Notes: a model not told the origin generated them from the sequence alone. A stretch of 64,000 bases of DNA from Aphanomyces cochlioides (GCA_019828595.1 JAHQRK010000022.1:930001-994000), one strand, 5' to 3'; shown: positions 22,860 to 34,350, counted from the stretch's first letter. Numbers and translations are program-made.

Positions 22860-23425
22860 GCCGTCCTGAAAAATTCCAAAGATAACACAATATTTTGATC
22901 AATTATTGCATAATTTTGATTATCGCAAAATGCACTGTCTCGATGCCAAATATTGCATAAATTTTATTGCAATAATTTATTTCAAAACAGGCCAAATATG
23001 CAATAAATAATATTCTACTCAAAGTAGAATATTTTCCCCAATATCGTATAATTCACACAAATTCCCTATGATTATTTTATTTTCGTGGGAATCCAGACAG
23101 TCCGAAATTTTAATTATCGTGATATTATAATACGTGGTTTGTATTATTTTGACCAAAATACAAAATATCACATAACGAATTTTCACAATATTTTTTATTT
23201 GGCATCCCTAAAAATTAAAATTATTCAGCCAATCAGAATCGATCAGCCACCTCACTCACGCAAAACACACACTGACACACACCACTTCAGTATGATGAAA
23301 TCGATTTGAAAACGAATTCGCATTTTGGTCAAAACCACAAATTTGGTTGAAAATGACAATAATAAAATGGATTAAATTCAATTATTCTTTGATTGGCTGA
23401 AATTATAGGACTACAGTATTGGAAT
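22860..23425. other. AT-rich intergenic stretch with a perfect palindrome
   Basis: Contains AATATTCTACT-CAA-AGTAGAATATT at 23009-23033, repeated ATTGCATAA-like words, and two CCAAT boxes (23228-23237 and, inverted, 23391-23400) upstream of the next gene. No coding frame is supported. Confidence 0.45.
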
Positions 23426-23426
23426 C

Positions 23427-23436
23427 ATCCGGATAA
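23427..23436 (+). promoter_or_regulatory. ATCCGGATAA box at the coiled-coil gene start
   Basis: A palindromic ATCCGGATAA word 19 bp upstream of the ATG at 23455. An inverted CCAAT box lies about 55 bp upstream of the same ATG. Confidence 0.5.
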
Positions 23437-23454
23437 AGTTCCATTTTGACCAAA

Positions 23455-24189
23455 ATGGCATCCATGAAGCAAGGGAAGGTCTTCTCGGGGGAAGACGACG
23501 AGTCGGATGAAGAAGGTAGAGGGTGTTTCTTGGCACTATATGACTCCTTGCTATGTTTAGAGGAAGAGGAAATCCCCTGGGTGAGCAGTGCTCCAATTTC
23601 GTCCACTCCAGCCGTAGTTTCAACGACTTCTGACCCTGACATTCCAAAGCCAGACGAACCTGTCATATCAATTGTCACTGAACCAGTCATCCCAGAAGAG
23701 CCCAAAGACGTATGGACAGCAAGTCTTGAAGGCGAATGGACTGAGAGCGATGGAAAGCGCAAGGTTGGTCGTGCTCCATCAAGTAACGACTGGATTCTGT
23801 TTGATCTAGATGGGACTAGCTGCTGCCAGTCATCTCCAGAGTGTATTAGACGGCTCCTTGCACCAAATAGCAGAGTTAGCAGACAGTCAAAAGGTAGATT
23901 TGTCCCCAGAACACGCCCTGAAGAGATGATTTTCTTGTAGCATTTACTGAATTTGGTCCAAGAACGCAATGTCCACTTATTGCGGAATGGTCATCTAGCT
24001 ACGATTGAGCAAACGCTAGCCCAAGTGCCGGCATACTTCCAAAAAGTCGTTCAACTGAAGCACAAAATGAACGATATCACACTCACGCTCGAGAAACTCA
24101 AGAGCCGCGCGGATTATCTCCAAGTTGAGGCTCAAAGTCGGGCGTTGGCGATTGAAGAGAAGCGAGACAAAACAGTGAAATCGACTTAG
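23455..24189 (+). CDS. Coiled-coil protein resembling BLOC-1 subunit 6 (pallidin)
   Basis: Four exons (23455-23515, 23561-23763, 23810-23893, 23941-24189) with introns of 45-47 bp encode 198 aa. The N-terminal third is acidic and Ser/Pro-rich. From about residue 90 (GLAAASHLQSVLDG) the rest is predicted coiled coil, with VVQLKHKMNDITLTLEKLK near the end, similar in layout to pallidin, which sits in the BLOC-1 endosomal sorting complex. The similarity is by eye and could be to another short coiled coil of the family. The first intron is 45 bp and has no stop, so retention would add 15 residues. The stop codon lies 4 bp from that of the convergent RCC1 gene. Confidence 0.6.
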
Positions 24190-24193
24190 GTAT

Positions 24194-27062
24194 TCACCGA
24201 ATCCACAGCCGTCGTCGGTGACATTGCGCTTCTTTCAAGACCGATTCAACCGAGTCTTCATGCCACGTTCGCTTCTTCTCCTTGTCCATTTCCAATTGCA
24301 ATGCGAGTGGAACGGGGCGATCCACGCGGGCAGACTTGGGCCGAACCTTTCGCGCGGCTTTGGTTTTGAATTTCGATGATGGTGGAGACGACAGCAGCAA
24401 CGAAGATGATGCTGGCGTTGTCTCTTCTTGCTCTTCAGGCTCCAAGACCGGCGAAGGCATTGATGTGACATTATATTGGCGTGGCGTTGTGACTGGAAAT
24501 ACTGGTGGTGGCTTCGAAAACAGCGTTGAAGTTGGTGATTGCTGCTTTTTCTTGGCGGCTTTCCATGACAATTTGGCCACAATGTGATGCACAATTTTCA
24601 CCACGAATGTACGCGCAATCTCTCGATACATGGAAGGCTTTGCTGGCGTCGATTCCGGTGTTTTCCTCGGGGTTTCAATCCATGGAGACCGCGTGGAAGG
24701 ACGGGCGGTTTGTGGACGTCTGGGGGGTTGATTCTTGCGGAGAAATGGATGGGGAGACCTTGTAGTCTCTGGTTCTTTTCTCATGGGAGGATTCGGTCGT
24801 CTTCTGCTCTCAGGATGGGCCTAAAGTCATTCCATGCGCATATTCAATGGACATTCACGTACAGATTGAGGTCGAACGCGCTGCATTCGCTTTCGAAATG
24901 CATTCAAGCTTGCTGGAGGAGCTACTGGCGTCGTCGTTTCAAGCTCAGCTTCGTCTTGTTGTTTTGGTCGTTGTCTGTGCATCGGCTGGGCACTTTGAGG
25001 TCGTTTGGCATGTTTTATCTTGGTCGATCGAATGGATTTCACACTTTCTTCTTGGTTATTTGACGACGACAATGCCGATCGGCGGATGGGATGGTTGCGT
25101 TTGGTCAAGACTGTCGTGTGGCTCCACCCACAGTGCACTTGAACGGCGCCGTAGCCTGTTAGAGCGCTCACTTGCCGCGGTTCCAAGTGAATTGAGCCGT
25201 CAGAATCCATGCCAAGACCTCCATTGACATCGTATCCCCACGTCCAAACGTCGCCATGGGCATTCACGGCCGCGGAGTGAAACTGACCTAAGCTAACCTA
25301 TAAAGAAGCAATTAAACATCCACGGGGGCCTCACGGGGGAGCTTTACTTGCAGAATAACTTGACAAGAAGTTGGGGGAAACGACACTAACGCAGGCGTAA
25401 ACCGCGGCTTGGTGTCCCCCAGCCCCAATTGTCCGAAATCGTTCGCCCCCCACATGTACAAAGCGTCAGAATCGCTGATTAGCGCCGTGTGTCGCCCTCC
25501 ACAACGGACCATCTACAGCCGAAGTAGAGCTTGAGCGAGGAAAGAGAGGGAAATTCTTACGCGAGGAACGACTTCTAGGAGTTTCACAGCGACGACAAGC
25601 GTCGGGACGTTTAAAGTCGTGGTAGAATTCTGCCCAAGGCGACCGTCGACACCACAGCCCCATGTAAATAAATCCCCTTAGAGAGCCCACCGTCAGACTT
25701 CCCCGTTGAGTTCTAACGTACCATGCGTTGAAATACAAGCGCTGTGATGAACGCCCGCGGCGACTTGGTGGATGGAATAATTGACGAGGGAATCAACAAG
25801 TGTCGGGACGCAGCTTCGCCAGCCTAGATCACATTGAGAGGTGCAAAGAGGGGCTTCGAACCTTGGTCGAGTCGCATTTGTCGATGGCCAAGACCGAGTT
25901 GACCTGCTTTATTGTGTCCAAAGGCGACGACGTGCTGCGCGTCAGTGATTGCTAGCGTGTGGAAGCCACCACACGCGACGTAAGTGATCACAATAGCGCT
26001 GTGATCGTCGTGGCCGTCCGGTTTCTCAAAGTGGACGAGCTTGGGTGCGTTTAAGTCCAAGTAGTTGTAATGGCCAAGCTGGCCAAATCGTCCACTGCCC
26101 CACGTAAACATTTGACCAGCTCTTGTTGCGATCTTTATATGCGTCGTTAGATCCACGCAAGAGTCCGAGTAACGTACCGCGACGTGGTGCTTCCCACAGC
26201 TCAACGAAACAATCGCAGGACGATCTGACGGCGACGTTGCGAACTCATCGCAAGGGATTGGAATGGCAGATTTAGTACTGAAGCAGGCATGATTGCCCAG
26301 CTCTCCATCCGTTCCTTGGCCGTACGCAAATGCCATGCACGACTGGGAGCTCACGACGATGGTAAAGTTTTCTCCACAGGATATGCTGCTAAAGTACACA
26401 TCACGGAGCAGTCCTTCTCGGTCAACTTCGTGCAGATTTGGAACTAATTGCGGCCGCCGCTTTATAAAAGCATTGGCGTGGACTTCTTGGAGAATGGCGT
26501 CACCACCGAACGTCCAAACGTACGCGGCTTCGTTGCCGTAGACGGTCAAATGAACGGGAGGAACAGTTAGCTGGTCAAAGCGCTCGTCTTGGCTAAAGAC
26601 GCGGTGGACAATCGATATCTCATCGTGTGTGACGTCTGTGGCTTGAACGCCGACCGCTAAAATGAGCTAAAGCTTGCATTGAAGTGACGGGTTTGTACCT
26701 TGTGGGATGGCGTAAGTCTCCGGGGTGAAGCAGAGCCGCGATGTGGAGAGCTGGACAGCGCGCGTTCGGTCATTTTGGATCAAGAGATGAATAACCACCG
26801 TAGATTCACACTCGACATCAAGGCAGATCGTGTAGAACGCCATGGTTCCACCATAAACAGCGTGCAAGTGCGTTGTGGACACTCGAATCAAACTTGGACC
26901 GTCTTGATTGACGACGCAGATTGCACGGCGTTTCCCCCGAGGCGTTGGGGACGAGCCCTCTGGTTTGTCGGGAACTTTATGCACCGCTTGGATATTTGCC
27001 GACGCCTGTAGAAGCCGCGAATGCGTCCGAGCGCGCGGCGAACTCGGCGGCGGCGGTTCCAT
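24194..27062 (-). CDS. RCC1-repeat (beta-propeller) protein
   Basis: Eight exons (27062-26699, 26656-26178, 26132-25862, 25823-25722, 25676-25561, 25512-25348, 25297-24863, 24820-24194) joined by seven introns of 38-50 bp give 852 aa in frame. The central part has at least five RCC1 blades marked by MFTWGSGRFGQLG, DLFTWGCGVDGRLG, YMWGANDFGQLGLG and DVWTWGYDVNGGLG, each followed by a CG(G/W)xHT strand. The N-terminus (MEPPPPSSPRART) and a roughly 330-residue C-terminal tail are basic and Pro/Ser-rich, probably disordered. RCC1 propellers bind diverse partners, so Ran exchange activity should not be assumed. The start at 27062 was chosen over one at 27128 because CCAAT boxes begin just upstream. 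Confidence 0.8.
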
Positions 27063-27107
27063 GCCGTTCAGAAAATACGTTTCGGCAATGATACAATTCA
27101 CGGTATT

Positions 27108-27185
27108 TGATTGGCTAATTTTATCCAATCAAGATGTATTAAATTGAATTTTCATTATTTCATTGGCTATATTTCAGCCAATGCA
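27108..27185. promoter_or_regulatory. Four CCAAT boxes upstream of the RCC1 gene
   Basis: TGATTGGCTA (27108-27117), TATCCAATCA (27122-27131), CATTGGCTAT (about 27160) and CAGCCAATGC (about 27176), in alternating orientation, fall within 125 bp of the RCC1 start. They fit the NF-Y consensus RRCCAATSR. Confidence 0.5.
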
Positions 27186-27748
27186 AAATTTATTATTGTT
27201 TATTTAATTTATTGATTTCTTTTCAAAAGTTCGTCGAATGCTTGTGTTGAAATAATTGTCAGAGACTTGCATTCCCCCTATTCAAATGGACAATTTTTCC
27301 TTTATTAAAATTAAAGAACTCTCAAAACATCAATTTGTATTATCAGTTTGTCTTTTTATGATTACAACTATTTATGAAGGAATTATTGTCTTTTTCACTG
27401 AAATTTGTATTTTTGACAAAAAATTGAAATATTCTCAAATACTATTCAGGTATAGTGAGTTCAAGTGTAATGTGAAAGTACATTCAATAAAGTAAAGTTT
27501 TGAATGTGTGTTTTGTGTGTGTTTTTGTCAAAAAGACAAATACTCGATTCTGATTGGCTATAGATTTCGAATAGATTTGGAAAAATTGATACATTTTTCA
27601 CCCCGTTCACAATTTAGAGTGTATGTAACAATATATTCAATATTATTGAAAATTATTTCATTGGCTGTTGATAAGTCAATGACATTGTGTTATTTTGAAT
27701 TGCGACTGTTTGATTGGCTATTGTGGAGTTCCAGGTCAGAGTTGAAGA
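27186..27748. other. AT-rich intergenic with further CCAAT boxes
   Basis: No gene is seen. Inverted CCAAT words lie at 27551-27560, about 27658 and 27711-27720; the last is 29 bp upstream of the methyltransferase ATG. Confidence 0.45.
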
Positions 27749-28490
27749 ATGGAAGGCCATGAGTTCTACCTCGTCGTGTCGAATGTGACTGGGAGGAAGA
27801 ACTTGGGCACGTTTCTGCGCACGGGCACGGCTTTTGGCGTCAAGCAAGTCCTCGTGGGTAATTCTCTGTTGCCTTTATCGCAGTAATTCTGACCATTGTA
27901 GTCGGTTCGGATCGATTTGGAACGCATGGAGGCCATAACGCTCACAAATACGTCGATGTTACGACATTTCACACGTGTGCTGATGCCTTGGCCTGCCTCA
28001 AGACGCGTGGATGCCGAGTTCTAGGACTGCAACCGTCGGCTGACGGATCGACATGTATTCCTTGGCACATTTCAATTCGATCGATATGGTTGTAGGTGTT
28101 GAGTCGTCACCATTTGAAGGGCCAACTGCGTTTGTACTTGGCAATGAAGGAACAGGACTGTCGGAGGATCAACGACGGATATGCGATGGATTTATTCACG
28201 TTTCCCACTACACACCTCAACAAACCACACCGTCCACGGTCTTTCAACTGGATTTGACTGTCCAACTGGGAATTCTCCTGCATGGATTCACCAAGTGGTC
28301 TGGGCGATATCAGGAGCGACGGATTGAAGACACATCCACGCGAGGAAAGTTTGAACTCGCCAAACGTAAATCAAGAGCAAAAGTTGACAAGCCAGATGTG
28401 ACGATGGAGCGACAAAAAGTCAAAGAAAGCGTCGATGCCGTCATGAATGACGACTTGGACTTGCAGCTCTGGTCCATCGACGACGAATAG
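27749..28490 (+). CDS. SpoU/TrmH-family RNA 2'-O-methyltransferase
   Basis: Three exons (27749-27857, 27902-28054, 28096-28490) with 44- and 41-bp introns give 218 aa. The SPOUT fold is marked by motif 1 (SNVTGRKNLGTFLRTG), motif 2 (FVLGNEGTGLS) and a motif 3 region (TPSTVFQLDLTVQLGILLHGF) in which the usual SLNVS-type sequence is altered. Such enzymes methylate ribose in tRNA or rRNA using S-adenosylmethionine bound in a trefoil knot. A basic C-terminal tail of about 60 residues follows and may bind RNA. The target RNA is not evident. Three CCAAT boxes precede it. Confidence 0.78.
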
Positions 28491-28847
28491 CTCCGTAACC
28501 GAGTTTGACCAATCCTCAATAGAATCCTTCGAGAGATATACGCCATTTTATCGTCCAACACTGGCCGGAGCACGACCAGAACCAACCCCAAGGCAGCTCT
28601 GTAAAGCAAAAGTCGCATAAGCCAAACGACTTCCACGGCTGTCAATCGCTCTCGCCTCGTGGAACGCCACAAGGTCCGCGAGAACGCTGGGTCTAAACTG
28701 GCTGGCATTGAAAATGGCCATGTCTTCGTTGTGTCCATGGAATTGATACAGCGATCCAGATGTTGAATCACAACCCACTGGCGTGGCCGAAGTGGATAAC
28801 AGCGTAGCATATGGGCACAAGCTTCACCATGCCTTCCGCCTCCAAAT
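28491..28847. other. Intergenic, no supported gene
   Basis: Open frames exist on the minus strand, but none has family features. The segment probably holds the 3' end of the methyltransferase transcript and the promoter of the next gene. Confidence 0.4.
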
Positions 28848-29233
28848 ATGGCGGCAAGTCTTTAGACTGTCGTCAAATGCGGTCTCTTTGGTGTTTTCGT
28901 CTCGGTTGAGCCGTTTCATCAGGCTGGCGTGTCGTGAGACGTCCAGAAAACAAGCCCAAGGGTTCCTTCAAGCCATTCATTCGTACCGGTAACGCTGAGC
29001 CTTGTTCAGTAGAATGGCGCAAGGGTGCCTATGGGTATACAGCGAGAACACGGCCAAGTCTTGCTCGTGGCGCACTTGCAGCTGAAGTAAGCAATCGCCT
29101 TATGAAGTTGTCCATGGAAGATCTCTCCTATGATCCGCCAAGATTCGCTGGTCAAATCCTCATTGTTTTCAACGCGACTGAATCACAAGTTGAATCTACA
29201 TGGCGCTTGGTAAATACCAGGATTTCATTATAA
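28848..29233 (+). CDS. Hypothetical protein, model uncertain
   Basis: The frame RRPENKPKGSFKPFIRTG ... SLARGALAAEVSNRLMKLS ... RFAGQILIVFNATESQ looks coding by composition. A short first exon (28848-28857) joined over a 65-bp intron (28858-28922) gives a start MAASWRVVRRP in phase. A GT at 29214 could splice onto a continuation (VLKLGYLIQASKGLR) near 29273, so the true 3' end may lie further on and come close to the transporter promoter. No family is recognised. Confidence 0.35.
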
Positions 29234-29343
29234 AGTTCGCCTAATTTCTCTCAAAAGTCTCCTATTTAGGTTCTGAAATTAGGATATTTAATTCAAGCTT
29301 CGAAAGGACTCCGAATTTCGACACGACGTTTGATATCAGCTTT

Positions 29344-29406
29344 TTATCCGGATAAGGAGGATTTTAGCAGCGAATCAGCGTCGAGAGATCGATCTGTATC
29401 CGGATC
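29344..29406 (+). promoter_or_regulatory. TTATCCGGATAA box pair upstream of the transporter
   Basis: A perfect 12-bp palindrome TTATCCGGATAA at 29344-29355, with TATCCGGATC at 29397-29406, 39 bp upstream of the ATG at 29445. Confidence 0.55.
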
Positions 29407-29444
29407 ACCGATCGAATCTGCGTTTTTTCTGTCCCATGTACAGT

Positions 29445-31148
29445 ATGGCATCGAGTGGTTCTTCCAGCGTGTCCCAGCAGGCCGAGCGAATCTTTACGTT
29501 CCCCGCCATGAAGACTTACAACGCGGAGCCCGCTACACGTCAAACGAGCCACGATGGCGTCGTGATTGCCATGCCCAAGCCTGCTGTCTTCACATACACG
29601 CCGCTTCTCCAGCGAGAAGACTCGTCGTCGACGCCATCGCAAGTCAATCAACGTGTACTGGTTTCGTCTGTCGCCAACTTTAGCACCGCGGTACGACCTC
29701 GACCTGTTTTCTTGGCCAAATTGACGTCTGACTCCAGTACAACTTGGCCATTATTGGCAGCGTGCTTCCGTTGATTGAGGAAAAGCATCCTTCGACAGAT
29801 ATGCGCATCGTTCCACTCATTTCTGCCTGCTGTCTCGTCGGTGCCATCGTTGGCCAGTTGATCTTTGGCTACATTGGGGATGTTATGGGTCGCAAAAAGG
29901 TCCACGACGTGGTTTAAGCATGCATGCTCAAGTGTAGGTCTTGTAGGGTATGATTCTCACATTGGCGTTGTCGATACTTGGAGCCACGGCCTCAGCCTTT
30001 GTGCCGAAGAATGAGTCAGTTTACCTCTCGCTGGCCATTTGCCGTTTCATCTTGGGCATTGGTGTCGGTGGTGTCTATCCTTTATCCGCAGCTTCAGCAG
30101 CAGAAGGTGGCAGTGATGCTGTCTTGAACAACAAACGCGTGGCTGCCGTCTTTAGCTTTCAAGGATGGGGTCAATTGGCCAGCTTCTTGCTCAGCTACAT
30201 GCTCTTGAACACTTCGCTCCGGCATGTTTGGGTATGGCGTCTTTTGCTCGGCTTTGGTGCTTTGCCTGGCTTGTTCGTCTTGAATGCTGCGATCCAGTCA
30301 GAGGAAACAGGTACAAACTACACCAAAATGCTAGACCATGAGCTCAAACTATCAACTTAGGGGCATTTTTGAAAAGCCAGCATGATCCCAACAAGATGTC
30401 TTTGGGCGAATCCATTCGAGTCTACGCCAAACAGTTCATCGGCACCTCCTTGGGATGGTTTCTCTTTGACATTACCTTTTATGGAAATGTGATTTTCACA
30501 CCTGTAATCCTGGATCAATTGTACCAAGGCGAAGCTACAACTATTGTGGACATTGCTCTGTTCTCAGTCTTCACGTCACTGATTGCACTGCCAGGGTAAG
30601 TTTTTAGAGCCTGGGCTTATTTGGCATAATCTCCATGTAGGTACTACATGAGTTATTTTATGGTGGGTCGTCTTGACTTCAAGCAAATTCAAATGCAGGG
30701 TTTCTTCGTCATGACCCTCTTGTTTCTCATCATGGGGCTGTTTTACGACACGTTGGTGTCGCTCAAGACGCTCCTCTTTATCATGTACTCACTCTCCCCA
30801 CCTCAATGTTCTATCGATCATTGTAGGTATGGCTTGACATTTTTCTTTTCCAACTTTGGACCAAACGTGAGCACATTTTCCCTTCCCGCCGAGTTGTTTC
30901 CCTCTGCCCATCGAGTGCAACTGAGTGGCATGTCTGCAGCTGCGGGCAAATTAGGTACTGTGTGCAGGCATTACATCTCGTACAATGCTGACATTTTAAA
31001 TGGTGTAGGAGCTGCAGTTGGGGCGTATTGGTACGGTTGGATTGAGGAAACATCGAGCGTCGCGATGGTCCTAGTCATTTCAGGGCTTGTCTCGGCCCTC
31101 GGCCTTGCAGTCACTTACTTCTTGATTCCCTCTAAGCGGTATGCTTAA
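29445..31148 (+). CDS. MFS transporter of the phosphate:H+ symporter (PHS) family
   Basis: Seven exons (29445-29690, 29738-29899, 29947-30310, 30361-30595, 30641-30784, 30827-30954, 31009-31148) with introns of 42-54 bp give 472 aa and about twelve helices. Family marks are GDVMGRKKGMILTLALS (loop 2-3), YPLSAASAAE in helix 4, WFLFDITFYGNVIF in helix 7, and FGPNVSTFSLPAELFPSAHR before SGMSAAAGKLGAAVG. This is PHO84/PHT1-like. However, the helix-4 Asp usual before YPLS is Val, and the helix-1 TDAYD-type motif reads STAYN, so coupling or substrate may differ from classical phosphate uptake. The start at 29445 is preferred over 29436; both are in frame. Confidence 0.8.
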
Positions 31149-32506
31149 GTCCATTATTTGCACCGGAAGTTCAGTTTCGTCGTCTTATGGGGAACAACCA
31201 GGGAACAACCTTGAAGATCACCGAGGGTTTCTCATTACGTTGCATAAATCCACTCTCACGTAATGCAAGAGGTTGACTCTCTATCATCACGAGCTACACA
31301 CAGAGTACGAGGTAATCAAGTGCTGATCTGCATGATAGACAATTCAATCTTGTGAGAATACGGCCACACGGCAGGCCCTGCCCAAGCAGTAATCTCAATT
31401 TCATCCAATCATACTCCACTTTCTAATTATTTCATCCAATCAGAACGCACAACGGTGGATATTTCATCTGTGAAAATATATGATCAGGTGTCACTTGTCA
31501 CTGTCCACATTGTTTTTGAATATTTTGAGCCAATCAGATCTATCCAGTCAAGCTTTTTTATCCAATCATCATCCTCAATCAGAAAAGTAATACAGATAAA
31601 CCTGCTTGTTTGAACAACGCGCGGTGGAGTGGGATTCTTGTTCAATTCCAAAGGTGTTCAGCTATAGCTTTATCGAAGCGTTTGTAAAGGCATACAAATT
31701 TCAAGTTACTAATTTACCGTATTGTATCAGGACATTTCCATAAGTAACGTCTGTCGTTCATCAATCAACACACTCTACTCTGTCTAAACCGAGCACTTGA
31801 AGCGCTTCTTGATGTCTTCGTATGGGGTGCCTTCATCGATCATCTTCAGCATGGTGACTTTGTCTTCCATGCTCAAGTCGACCATCCTTCCACCAAGACT
31901 AACAATGTGTGGCGAACCAACGATGTGTTCTGATGTTACGTAGTACAACTCATATTTGATCAAATTACTTCGTTTAGCATGAGAGGTTTTTGTTCAATCT
32001 ACCAGGGTCGACATATATGGAAATCTGTCCGTGGATTGAAAACCTGTTCAGTTCGAAAGGCGTTTAGCTATCCGAGATGTTTAAACTAGCAGGTTTTTCT
32101 GTATGTGTCACGTGAACGTCAGTTTTTATCCATGGATACTTTGATTTCAGCCAATGCAATTGCATAAATTCTTATAATTGTAGCCAATCAAGTTTAGGAA
32201 CTCGACATCTGCGACATGTCCAGCCTTTCTGATTGTGTCAAACACACGTTGTACAGCGTATTTCGCGCCACCTTTGAGAGTGACAATCTCCTCGCCAGAC
32301 GTCGCTGGCGCTAGTACGTGTAGACTGTATGGGAGATCAAGCTTTTGTGTGTGTGACCGGTGAGATTTTATCCGTGTGTTCCGATGTGAGTGATATATGT
32401 CGTTCTCCAAATTGATTGGTGCTTACCCCGAATAGCGACTTCTGATTGGCCAATTATTATCCGGATGGCATAAATCAAGCCAGCGTCACGCATTTCTTAA
32501 TTGACC
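31149..32506. other. Intergenic with many CCAAT boxes and two coding-like fragments
   Basis: CCAAT words occur at about 31402, 31433, 31528, 31560, 32149, 32174 and 32443. A minus-strand frame at 31885-31784 (MEDKVTMLKMIDEG ... EDIKKRFKCSV) resembles a helix-turn-helix end of a transposase. Another minus-strand frame at about 32320-32147 (GEEIVTLKGGAKYAVQRVF) is coding-like but unrecognised. An ATTATCCGGAT box at 32456-32466 sits 41 bp before the next ATG. Confidence 0.4.
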
Positions 32507-33604
32507 ATGTACTTTGGCCGCGCCGCGGCAGTACCAGCGCCGATGCCGCGGCGACTATCGGCATCTGGCGCGCCTGAAGACGACCATGACGACGAAATCA
32601 GGACAATCGAGATGGATAGTCCATCGGCGAGATCGATGGGAGATCCTGCCGTCCAAAAGTCGCTCTTTGAGATGTTCAACAAGCGTGGATACAACTTGCA
32701 ATCGCCTTCTGGATCGTCCGCCGTCAATTTCAGCTTCACAAGCACGGCATCGACGTCGAGTGTTATTAGCTTTCGAGAACCAGTCCATGGACAAACGCCG
32801 ATTCATATTGCAATCCGCCGAGGCGACGTTCAAGTCGTAGAAGCACTCTTGAAGAACGACGCAGATTTGACCGACATCCGTGATGACCATGGCAACACAC
32901 CGCTTCATTTTGCAGTTGGCACGTCAAGACGTATTCCGTTGGCGAAGGCGATTCGAATGGTCGCGCTCTTACTCAATGCTGGAGCCAACGCAACGACAGT
33001 GAACAACTTTGGCCGCACACCAATCATGGTGCACCTTTTGACTGCACAAAGGGACGACCCGACGATCTTGACGATGCTTATTGCAGTTGGTGGCAACGTA
33101 AACTCGGAAGTTGATCGCGTCCCGCTCTTGCATATTGCAGCGACAAACAACTTGCTAAGTCTTGCTTCGACTTTGGTTGCCCATGGAGCTGATATTCACG
33201 CAACAAATCAGCACGGTTTGTACCTCCACCAGGTTGCGTCACCGTCAATGCTTGTGAGCATTATTGCCCATATCACGGAGGCTAGTCCGTATATTCCGAC
33301 CGATTCAGTCCATCATTGTATGGACTGCGGTCGCGTCGTGAAGCGCAAGGTTGTCAATCCGTTTGGATGGCTCTTTCGAACGAAGAGCCAAGCGACCAAT
33401 TGCTTTCACTGCGGGTGGATATTCTGTAGCGTCTGTACGACGCTCCATCCTCTAAAAGACGCGCTTCCTCCGACGTTTCACCGCGACGAGCCGTTCGAGA
33501 AAAAGCGCACCTTCAACGACAAACGGTTCAAAAACATTCGATGTTGCCGTACGTGCACGCAGATCCTCCGCGAACGACTCAGCAAACGCACGTCCCTCCA
33601 CTAA
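32507..33604 (+). CDS. Ankyrin-repeat protein with C-terminal FYVE-like zinc finger
   Basis: A single-exon gene of 365 aa from the ATG at 32507. Residues about 85-235 hold four to five ankyrin repeats (GQTPIHIAIRRGDVQVVEAL, GNTPLHFAVG, GRTPIMVHLL, PLLHIAATNN). The C-terminus has a zinc-binding array, CMDCG ... NCFHCGWIFCSVC ... CCRTC, in the eight-ligand pattern of FYVE/FYVE-related domains, but without the RRHHCR core, so phosphoinositide binding is uncertain. Ankyrin-FYVE proteins usually act on endosomal membranes. An ATCCGGAT box lies just upstream. Confidence 0.75.
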   Translation: MYFGRAAAVPAPMPRRLSASGAPEDDHDDEIRTIEMDSPSARSMGDPAVQKSLFEMFNKRGYNLQSPSGSSAVNFSFTSTASTSSVISFREPVHGQTPIHIAIRRGDVQVVEALLKNDADLTDIRDDHGNTPLHFAVGTSRRIPLAKAIRMVALLLNAGANATTVNNFGRTPIMVHLLTAQRDDPTILTMLIAVGGNVNSEVDRVPLLHIAATNNLLSLASTLVAHGADIHATNQHGLYLHQVASPSMLVSIIAHITEASPYIPTDSVHHCMDCGRVVKRKVVNPFGWLFRTKSQATNCFHCGWIFCSVCTTLHPLKDALPPTFHRDEPFEKKRTFNDKRFKNIRCCRTCTQILRERLSKRTSLH

Positions 33605-34350
33605 GTTATCACCTCTGTAGCGAGGTACTTTCCCTATAGAGATAATATCAGACCGACCTTTCCTTGACCTCACATCAATCGTGTGTGCAGGCTTGCGTAC
33701 TTTTTGGCAAATTCAAAAATGGCAGTTCCGGTTATTTATCCGGTCAAAGTGCAAATTATCCTATGAAATTGAATATCGATTTTGAGAGTACATGCCAATG
33801 AGGCCACCCGCATTTCAGGGCATAGAATTGTCCAAAGCGTTTCATTTATGGCCCAGAGTACGTTCGGTTGTTGCCTCCTCTCAAGGAAAGTTGGTGAACT
33901 TCTCCGCTCTTCAATAAATATTGTTGTGAATTGTTATGCGGACATACTCTCAATGACATGACCAAAATGCCAACCCTAGGATACATTCAAATTTAAGTTG
34001 CTCTACAGGATTCTAAAGCTTTTCATCCTGAAAAATAAAAGTTACTGCGGATAGCTCCCCACTCAACAGAATACGGGATTCAGAAAGTCGAGGGTTGCGT
34101 AGTATGTCACGTTGTCTCTCGTCCCGTAAGCTAAGTTAACGTTTAAGTACCGTGAAATAAGTTACATGGAGAGCAACTGAACTTGCTACTGTTGAGGATA
34201 AGGCGATAAGTTGAAACATATCCGCATTATATCGGGCTGCATTGAGTATATATTAATTGTTATGATTACTGTATAAACGAATATTATGCAAAATAAGAGT
34301 ATATAAATTGTCAAGTGTTTGCTTTCCACCCCAGATCCAATTTTGCAATC
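33605..34350. other. Intergenic, no gene seen
   Basis: Contains a TTTATCCGG half-box at about 33735 and AT-rich DNA before the proteasome gene. No coding frame or RNA gene is supported. Confidence 0.5.

Noticed and set aside
23403..23969. Minus-strand frame of 188 codons
   Set aside because: Lies opposite the coiled-coil gene, is Ser-rich low complexity and crosses its introns without splice support.
28310..28810. Minus-strand frame of 166 codons
   Set aside because: Its C-terminal part is antisense to the SpoU gene and the rest has no family features.
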